A stretch of DNA of 37,572 nucleotides, taken from NCBI GenBank assembly GCA_943324415.2, contig CALPLN020000002.1, positions 1-37,572 on the forward strand. Direction: 5' to 3'. The notes beneath the pieces were generated by a model. The model was not told the DNA's origin and did no database searches. It saw only the letters and a program-made list of their open reading frames with translations. The position numbers were made by a program, and so were the translations under genes. Shown here in pieces: positions 33,184-37,572 of the stretch. This DNA is from Sediminibacterium ginsengisoli (GTDB lineage: Bacteria; Bacteroidota; Bacteroidia; Chitinophagales; Chitinophagaceae). The number at the start of each line of letters is the position of its first letter. Position 1 is the stretch's first letter.

Positions 33184-33480
33184 TGGCCTAACAAGAATCA
33201 ATTAATTTACTGACAATAATCAGTTTTATTATTTGTTGATAGGCATAATATTACATTGAAAAAGACGTTAATATGACATAGCAATATACTCCCCCTAGTG
33301 TATATCCCCATTTTGTAGCTATTTACTCATTCGCCCCCATTCCCGCCCCCGCCCCCATTTTATTCCCCACTTGCCCTACAGGTATTGGTATGCTAATATC
33401 AATCCAAAACTATTTTGACAAATAGGTATTGGGCAAAATGTGTTTAAAATTTATTACATCATTTAATTAAATCAGCTTTT
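33184..33480. other. Intergenic region before the CRP-like gene: dyad, C-rich tract, direct repeats
   Basis: This 297-base gap holds three notable items. A dyad ACTGA-CAATAA-TCAGT (33209-33224) followed by TTTATT could be a weak terminator of the polysaccharide operon or a poor FNR-like box (CTGAC-AATA-ATCAG). A C-rich tract runs from 33291 to about 33376. An 8-bp direct repeat GGTATTGG occurs at 33381-33388 and 33425-33432, 44 bp apart. No small ORF of interest was seen. The promoter of the CRP-like gene should lie in the last 100 bases but no clear TAnnTTTG was found. Confidence 0.5.
33334..33356 (-). other. Potential G-quadruplex (reverse strand) / i-motif
   Basis: On the reverse strand G5-C-G5-C-G3-AAT-G5: four G-runs with loops of 1, 1 and 3 bases, a textbook intramolecular quadruplex pattern in otherwise AT-rich DNA. 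The G strand is the template for transcription of the downstream regulator gene. Confidence 0.6.
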
Positions 33481-34521
33481 ATGAAAAAAATTCTACTTAT
33501 TGAAAAGGATGAAGATATCAGATCGAATCTAGCACAAGTGCTTGAGTTGGTTAATTATGAGGTTTTTACGGCCCAAGATGGACATCAAGCAGCCGAACTA
33601 GCAAAACGCGAAGAGCCTGAAATGATCATATGCGGCTCCTTACTCCCTTTATTAGATGGGTATGGATTGTTTCAAGAATTACAAAATCATCCTGCTACGC
33701 AGCATTCAAAAGTGGTATTTTTTACGCCAAAACAATTAAATGGAAATGGCCATGCTAACGGACAGCTACAAGCAAATGGACATATGGATGTATTAAGTGA
33801 AGTAGTCAATCCAATAAGACAACAATTTAATTTTTCAGAGAAGCCAATGACAGCAATCTCAGAGTCACAAACCGAAGTCATTCGTTTGAATGGGATAGAG
33901 GATGTATTAGAGGTGCTGATAAAAGACAGAGACATTTTATACTATAAAAAGAAGCAAATCATTTTCTCTGAAGGGAATTGTTCAAGAAATTTATATTTCG
34001 TTAAAAAAGGTAAAGTTAAAATCTATCAAACGAATGATATTGGCAAACAATTGGTGGTGGATCTGTATGCAGAAAACGATTTTATTGGCTATATCCCATT
34101 AATAGAAAATTCCAATTATACCGAAATAGCAGAAGCATTAGAAGAGACAGAATTGATTGTCATTCCAAGAGGCGAGTTCAATCAATTGATCAAGACCAAC
34201 CAGCAAGTCATGAATTTATTCATACATCTGTTATCAAAAAGTGTTTGTGAAAAAAAATCACAAATGATTGGCTTAGCCTATAATTCTTTACGTAAAAAAG
34301 TGGCTGATGCTTTGGTGCGTATCAATGATAAATACAATAAAGAAAACTCGCCCGCATTCAGCATTGACATTAGCAGAGACAATTTAGCAGCCATTGCAGG
34401 CACTGCTACGGAATCTTTGATCAGAACATTAACAGATTTTAAATCAGAAAAGCTAATTGATATTTCCAATAACTGTATTACCATCTTGAATAAAAAAAGA
34501 TTAGAAGATTTAAGTAATTAA
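33481..34521 (+). CDS. CRP/FNR-type transcriptional regulator with degenerate receiver domain
   Basis: A 346-aa regulator with three parts. Residues 1-115 are receiver-like (KKILLIEKDEDIRSNLAQVL, FFTPK with the conserved Lys84). The phospho-acceptor position is Gly52 (IICGSLLPLLDG) instead of Asp, so phosphorylation in the usual way is unlikely. A linker rich in Asn-Gly (86-101) follows. Residues about 143-250 form a cNMP-binding-type beta-roll (FSEGNCSRNLYFVKKGKVKI), without the cAMP-binding G-E-x-x-R-S motif. The CRP HTH lies at 295-330, with recognition helix TATESLIRTL carrying the conserved E311 and R315 that read TGA half-sites. It is followed by araC and two FNR-like boxes, and it is the best candidate to act on the six boxes in this window. 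The signal sensed is unknown. Confidence 0.88.
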   Translation: MKKILLIEKDEDIRSNLAQVLELVNYEVFTAQDGHQAAELAKREEPEMIICGSLLPLLDGYGLFQELQNHPATQHSKVVFFTPKQLNGNGHANGQLQANGHMDVLSEVVNPIRQQFNFSEKPMTAISESQTEVIRLNGIEDVLEVLIKDRDILYYKKKQIIFSEGNCSRNLYFVKKGKVKIYQTNDIGKQLVVDLYAENDFIGYIPLIENSNYTEIAEALEETELIVIPRGEFNQLIKTNQQVMNLFIHLLSKSVCEKKSQMIGLAYNSLRKKVADALVRINDKYNKENSPAFSIDISRDNLAAIAGTATESLIRTLTDFKSEKLIDISNNCITILNKKRLEDLSN

Positions 34522-34522
34522 T

Positions 34523-34536
34523 TTGATCAGTATCAG
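34523..34536. promoter_or_regulatory. FNR/CRP-like operator, site A1
   Basis: TTGAT-CAGT-ATCAG, 9 of 10 positions of the FNR box, beginning one base after the stop of the CRP-like gene. Its centre (34529.5) is exactly 22 bp before that of the next box. Confidence 0.65.
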
Positions 34537-34544
34537 CTAACACT

Positions 34545-34558
34545 TTGATCACGGTCAT
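34545..34558. promoter_or_regulatory. FNR/CRP-like operator, site A2
   Basis: TTGAT-CACG-GTCAT, the reverse complement of ATGAC-N4-ATCAA. Its centre (34551.5) is 29.5 bp before the first base of TAGCTTTA, and it overlaps the ATTG -33 element. Confidence 0.7.
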
Positions 34559-34588
34559 TGAATTTCATTAGTTTACCAACTAGCTTTA
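34557..34588 (+). promoter_or_regulatory. araC-type gene promoter
   Basis: ATTG (34557-34560), 20-bp spacer, TAGCTTTA (34581-34588; one mismatch to TAnnTTTG). The start of transcription would fall near 34592, nearly at the ATG (34594), so the message would be leaderless or very short-leadered. Confidence 0.5.
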
Positions 34589-34593
34589 TCATC

Positions 34594-35154
34594 ATGAAAT
34601 TATATATAAAAAATATGGTTAGTCTTCGATGCAAGATGCAGGTGAAGGCAGAGCTTGAAAAAATCGGTGTTAATCCAGTCCAAATTGAATTGGGCTGGGC
34701 GGAAATTAAAGACGGATTGACCGACAAGCAAAAAGTAATCCTAAAAAATAATTTATTCGTTGCAGGCCTTCCGCTCATTGAAGATAAAAAGATTGCAATC
34801 ATTGAAGGCATCAAAAATGCAGTAATTGAAATGGTGCATCATGCGGACGAGCTCCCCATTGTCAATTACTCGGAGTACATTAAAAATAGGTTGCACATGG
34901 ACTATGTCTATTTGTCAAATATTTTTTCCGAGATAGAAGGGCGTACCATTCAGCAATTCATCATTACACATAAAATTGAGAAAGTAAAAGAACTATTGAT
35001 GTATGATGAATATAATTTGACAGAGATCTCCTATAAGCTGAACTACAGTAGTGTAGCCCATCTGTCTAATCAGTTCAAAAAAATAACAGGCTTATCTCCT
35101 TCTTGTTTTAAAAAAACGAATATGAGTCGGACAGAAATTCTAGAAAATGTATAG
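34594..35154 (+). CDS. AraC-family regulator with HMA-like N-terminal domain
   Basis: A 186-aa protein. The C-terminal ~105 residues are an AraC/XylS DNA-binding domain: LPIVNYSEYIKNRLHMDYVY with LSNIFSEIEGRTIQQFI (first HTH), then YNLTEISYKLNYSSVAHLSN and QFKKITGLSP (second HTH). The N-terminal ~65 residues (MKLYIKNMVSLRCKMQVKAE, LEKIGVNPVQIELGWAEI) look like a heavy-metal-associated ferredoxin-like fold. The loop holds S-L-R-C where metal-binding relatives have C-x-x-C, so only one Cys remains. The ATG at 34594 is chosen over a TTG at 34558 that would overlap the operator. It lies 72 bases after the CRP-like gene, with two FNR-like boxes between, so it may relay that signal. Confidence 0.85.
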   Translation: MKLYIKNMVSLRCKMQVKAELEKIGVNPVQIELGWAEIKDGLTDKQKVILKNNLFVAGLPLIEDKKIAIIEGIKNAVIEMVHHADELPIVNYSEYIKNRLHMDYVYLSNIFSEIEGRTIQQFIITHKIEKVKELLMYDEYNLTEISYKLNYSSVAHLSNQFKKITGLSPSCFKKTNMSRTEILENV

Positions 35155-35168
35155 CAGTAAAATATACA

Positions 35169-35208
35169 ACTTATTCAAGTTCTTATGTAACAATAATCTT
35201 GAATAAGT
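35169..35208. terminator. Inverted repeat after the araC-type gene
   Basis: ACTTATTCAAG (35169-35179) and CTTGAATAAGT (35198-35208) are perfect 11-bp inverted arms with an 18-base loop, 15 bases after the araC stop. The T-rich run after it is delayed and broken (CTTTGTTTTC), so it is a possible terminator or an operator for the OmpA gene. Confidence 0.5.
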
Positions 35209-35270
35209 AAGCAACTTTGTTTTCATCTAACACATGTCATCGTGTGATTCAAAATTTCAAATAGTTAATT

Positions 35271-36650
35271 ATGAAAAAATATTACCTTAAAATCAGTGTA
35301 ATTATTTTTATTGCTTTTATAGCAATTGCAGAAATACATGCACAGGAAACATCAAGCCAGTCAGTAAAATTATTCAATGGAACCAAAGACTTTAGTACTT
35401 GGTCAATTGGGGTCAATGTAGGTGGCTTAATGCCCATGTCTGCATTTGGAGGTAGAAACGATTTCTCGGAATGGGAGACCAACTTTGGATATGGCTTTTA
35501 TGTTAAGAATCAATTTTCACACCTATTTGCTTTACAAGCAGATTTTTTAGGGGGTAAATTAAGTGCCAATAACAATCGTCTTTGGGCAGGATTACCCCCA
35601 CCTAGTCCATATAGTTCCTACAAAACCAATTTAAATTGGTCTGCAAGTTTAAGTGCTGTTGCTACGCTAGGCAATATCAATTGGTCTCAATTAAACACGG
35701 CCATAAAACCTTATTTAAGTTTTGGAATGGGTCTGGTGAACTATGAAGCGACTTTGATGACTGTTGAAAACATCGAAATCAATGGGCACCCTGATGGTTC
35801 GGTATCCACTTTATTTATCCCAGTAGGACTTGGTTTTAAAGCGAGGTTATCGCCAACTGCTAATCTAGATTTTGGCTATAAGGTAGGTTTTATGGATGCG
35901 GATGATATGGATGGTTATTATAAAGAGCCTATTGTGAATGATCGTTTTTCATATGCACATGTTGGAATTGAGTTTGCTCTACAAAGCAAGACAAAAACAC
36001 AATTGGCTAGACACAATGCACCAAGACAGATGTCTAAAGAATTTTCTGATCGAGATTATGCACTAGCAGAAGAGATCCGGTTGTTAAATACACATATAGA
36101 AGCTAGAGACAATGAAATTAAATCGCTAAAAGCGGAGCATACAAGTATGAAGAAGGATACGGATGCAGATGGTGTAAGTGATCTTTTTGATAAATGCCCA
36201 GGTACGCCAATTGGAACAAGAGTCGATGGTGCTGGTTGTGCATTTGTAAATACGGTTGTTGAAAGAACCGTAGCCGAACCTTCAAAAATGGAAATTACAG
36301 CCGATGATTACAATGTCATTAAAGAAGCTTCTGAGCATTTACAATTTGAAACTGGAAGTGCTGTTTTAAAATCACTTTCTTATGCTTATTTACATAGAGT
36401 GGTTGATATTTTGTTGAAGAAAAATTTAAGTATCAGACTGTCTGGTTACACAGATAATATTGGTTCAGATGCTAGTAATTTAAAGTTGTCAAAAGCAAGG
36501 GTCAATACTGTTAAAGCCTATCTTGCAAAACAAGGTATAGGGGCTGAACACATTACTGCCAGTGGTTATGGAGAGGCCGATCCTATTGCAACCAATAAAA
36601 CTGCAGCAGGTAGAGCAAAAAATAGAAGAGTAGAATTTGCTTTTTATTAG
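35271..36650 (+). CDS. OmpA-family outer-membrane protein with TSP3-like motif
   Basis: A 459-aa envelope protein. A signal peptide (VIIFIAFIAIAEIHAQ) precedes an eight-strand-like N-terminal barrel (about 40-235; WSIGVNVGGLMPMSAFGG to YAHVGIEFALQ). A short coiled segment follows (LAEEIRLLNTHIEARDNEIK). A single thrombospondin-type-3 calcium-binding motif (DTDADGVSDLFDKCPGTPIG) comes next, then a C-terminal OmpA peptidoglycan-binding domain (about 345-459) with SGYTDNIGSDASNLKLSKAR and ASGYGEADPIATNKTAAGRA and the final NRRVEF. All conserved peptidoglycan-contact residues of the type D...R are present. It anchors the outer membrane to the wall. It ends before a clear terminator. Confidence 0.93.
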   Translation: MKKYYLKISVIIFIAFIAIAEIHAQETSSQSVKLFNGTKDFSTWSIGVNVGGLMPMSAFGGRNDFSEWETNFGYGFYVKNQFSHLFALQADFLGGKLSANNNRLWAGLPPPSPYSSYKTNLNWSASLSAVATLGNINWSQLNTAIKPYLSFGMGLVNYEATLMTVENIEINGHPDGSVSTLFIPVGLGFKARLSPTANLDFGYKVGFMDADDMDGYYKEPIVNDRFSYAHVGIEFALQSKTKTQLARHNAPRQMSKEFSDRDYALAEEIRLLNTHIEARDNEIKSLKAEHTSMKKDTDADGVSDLFDKCPGTPIGTRVDGAGCAFVNTVVERTVAEPSKMEITADDYNVIKEASEHLQFETGSAVLKSLSYAYLHRVVDILLKKNLSIRLSGYTDNIGSDASNLKLSKARVNTVKAYLAKQGIGAEHITASGYGEADPIATNKTAAGRAKNRRVEFAFY

Positions 36651-36745
36651 ACCTCATTTTTTAAAATAAATTTAATGATTGTTGAAGTTACATATGGCAA
36701 TAAAATTTATAGGTTTGTTTAAATGTAAGTTTGGTTAATTTTGGG

Positions 36746-36777
36746 GGATTAGTAGCAATTGTTACTAATCCCTTTTT
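36746..36777 (+). terminator. Rho-independent terminator after the OmpA-family gene
   Basis: GGATTAGTA (36746-36754) pairs with TACTAATCC (36763-36771), followed by C and five T. It lies 96 bases after the OmpA stop and before the XRE gene. Confidence 0.88.
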
Positions 36778-36859
36778 AGGATTTAACTACAACAAATACG
36801 TGCTATTTTATGGCAAATATGCCATTGTGTTAGCTATCCAAATAACACATATTTGTTCT

Positions 36860-37105
36860 ATGAAAAAATACCATAACGGTACACTTGAGAAAGCTGATTT
36901 TATTAAAATAGTTGGATTAAAGCTAAGGTCAATTCGACTAGAGCATAAAATGACGATCGAGTCTGCAGCTTTTAACGCAGACATGGATTATACCCAACTA
37001 AGCAGAATTGAATTGGGTAAAATAAATACCAGTTTTTTTCAGATATACAAAATATCAAAATCATTAAACGTTCAGATGGTCGACATCGTGAATGATTTGC
37101 CTTAA
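36860..37105 (+). CDS. Small XRE-family helix-turn-helix protein
   Basis: An 81-aa Cro/C1-type DNA-binding protein. The HTH occupies about residues 18-75: VGLKLRSIRLEHKMTIESAA (helices 1-2), then FNADMDYTQLSRIELGKINT (recognition helix and the invariant R-x-E-x-G), then IYKISKSLNVQMVDIV. The ATG at 36860 is used because the longer reading starts with a TTG inside the OmpA terminator. There is no toxin or sensor partner next to it, and it ends in its own terminator, so it is probably a stand-alone regulator. Its target is unknown. Confidence 0.85.
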   Translation: MKKYHNGTLEKADFIKIVGLKLRSIRLEHKMTIESAAFNADMDYTQLSRIELGKINTSFFQIYKISKSLNVQMVDIVNDLP

Positions 37106-37142
37106 ATCGTTTGGGGAAACGTATAAGGTATGGATGAGTAAG

Positions 37143-37171
37143 CGGGCCTTATCTTCATTTGGCCCGTTTTT
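37143..37171 (+). terminator. Rho-independent terminator after the XRE gene
   Basis: CGGGCC (37143-37148, read from GCGGGCC) pairs with GGCCCG (37161-37166), followed by a run of T. It lies about 38 bases after the stop codon. Confidence 0.85.
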
Positions 37172-37205
37172 ATTGAATAGAACTCGTCCAATAAAATAAT
37201 AATCC

Positions 37206-37213
37206 TATTTTTG
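37206..37213 (+). promoter_or_regulatory. -7 element of the small basic protein gene
   Basis: TATTTTTG matches TAnnTTTG exactly, 17 bases before the ATG at 37231. No TTTG -33 box is seen at the expected spacing. Confidence 0.5.
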
Positions 37214-37230
37214 TAGCTAATACATTGTTT

Positions 37231-37395
37231 ATGGGATTCGCAATCAATAAAAAAATAGCAGATAAAAAAACAGCCTCTAATGCAAAAACCAATGTGCAAG
37301 CGGGTGGCAGTTCTAAATTTATCGCAAAAGCAAGCACTAAATCTTCTGGTGCAAGTAAAAAACCAATTAAAACAGGTGGATCAAGAGGATCTTGA
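37231..37395 (+). CDS. Small basic Lys/Ser/Ala/Gly-rich protein, 54 aa
   Basis: A 54-aa reading frame (ATG 37231, stop TGA 37393-37395) that I do not recognise. It begins MGFAINKKIADKKTASN and ends KKPIKTGGSRGS. It has about 12 Lys and 1 Arg against a single Asp and no Glu, hence a very high predicted pI. Low complexity suggests it is unstructured. It is flanked by a consensus -7 element and, 36 bases after the stop, a perfect terminator, so it looks like an independent short transcription unit. Histone-H1-like or ribosome/RNA-binding roles are possible from composition only. Confidence 0.65.
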   Translation: MGFAINKKIADKKTASNAKTNVQAGGSSKFIAKASTKSSGASKKPIKTGGSRGS

Positions 37396-37430
37396 TTTTT
37401 AAACCTACATAAAGACCTTAGTCTACTCAA

Positions 37431-37462
37431 AAAGGAGGATTTCAAACGAATCCTCCTTTTTT
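37431..37462 (+). terminator. Strong rho-independent terminator
   Basis: AAAGGAGGATT (37431-37441) and AATCCTCCTTT (37449-37459) form an 11-bp perfect stem with a 7-base loop, running into six T. It closes the small basic protein transcript. The remaining 110 bases of the window are AT-rich and hold nothing I can identify. Confidence 0.92.
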
Positions 37463-37572
37463 GTGCCTTTATCTTGGAAACTCATAAAATAATTTTATTT
37501 AAATATTAATTATATATAATATGTATATCGTTTATATGCTATTTAATAGCCTTAAATAATAACAAATGTTCC

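Noticed and set aside
33210-33223. CTGAC-AATA-ATCAG as autoregulatory site of the CRP-like gene
   Set aside because: It is 258 bp from the start codon, no matching -7 element lies at the right distance, and it is equally well read as a weak terminator of the polysaccharide operon.
34558-34593. TTG start for the araC-type gene
   Set aside because: It falls inside the operator/-33 region and adds residues not expected before the MKLYIKN strand.
36731-36859. TTG start giving the XRE protein 43 extra residues
   Set aside because: The extension is encoded by the OmpA terminator stem-loop; the ATG at 36860 gives a normal small HTH protein.
1-37572. CRISPR arrays, insertion sequences, tRNA or rRNA genes
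   Set aside because: I looked for regular direct repeats, transposase motifs and cloverleaf structures and found none that could be supported.

Overview
The window is about 37.6 kb of AT-rich DNA from a Bacteroidota bacterium, most likely of the Chitinophagaceae type (inference, no search was run). Supporting signs are a GLPGLI-family protein beside a carboxypeptidase-regulatory-like outer-membrane barrel, an OmpA protein with a TSP3-like calcium motif, a NusG/UpxY-like protein inside a polysaccharide operon, and promoters of the TTTG-N19-TAnnTTTG type used by this phylum. No tRNA, rRNA, insertion sequence or CRISPR array was seen.

Layout. (1) 1-4747: the 3' part of an amidohydrolase, a reverse-strand fragment of an AraC-type regulator, then TerC, a B12-binding radical SAM protein and a YjbR-like protein, closely spaced on the + strand. 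(2) 4866-8417: a TonB-receptor-like barrel followed by a GLPGLI protein. (3) 8489-14132: a stress block. It holds dodecin (-), an unrecognised 154-aa protein (+), a tight reverse operon usp - PEBP - baeRF-like - nrdJ (class II ribonucleotide reductase), and a divergent hsp20. (4) 14368-33183: one Wzy-type exopolysaccharide operon of 16 genes. In order these are Wza, Wzc, UpxY-like antiterminator, deacetylase, polymerase, flippase, three GT4 glycosyltransferases, PaaK/CapK-like protein, DUF354 protein, Gfo/Idh/MocA oxidoreductase, aldo-keto-reductase-like protein, WecB epimerase, WcaJ-type initiating transferase and a UDP-sugar 6-dehydrogenase. (5) 33481-35154: a CRP/FNR-type regulator with a degenerate receiver domain, then an AraC regulator with an HMA-like N-terminus. 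(6) 35271-37462: an OmpA-family protein, a small XRE regulator and a 54-aa very basic protein, with three clear terminators.

The main finding is a regulatory circuit. Six 14-bp FNR-like boxes, mostly (A/T)TGAC-N4-ATCAA, lie in only three intergenic regions: dodecin/154-aa gene, usp/hsp20, and crp-like/araC. For four promoters (154-aa gene, usp operon, hsp20, araC) the centre of the nearest box lies exactly 29.5 bp from the first base of a TAnnTTTG-like -7 element. This is the class II activator position. In two of the regions a second box lies exactly 22 bp (two helical turns) further on. The predicted targets (Hsp20, universal stress protein, O2-independent ribonucleotide reductase, baeRF-like protein) resemble in content the mycobacterial DosR dormancy set. 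The CRP/FNR-like protein at 33481 is the natural candidate activator. This is read by eye from sequence and is untested.
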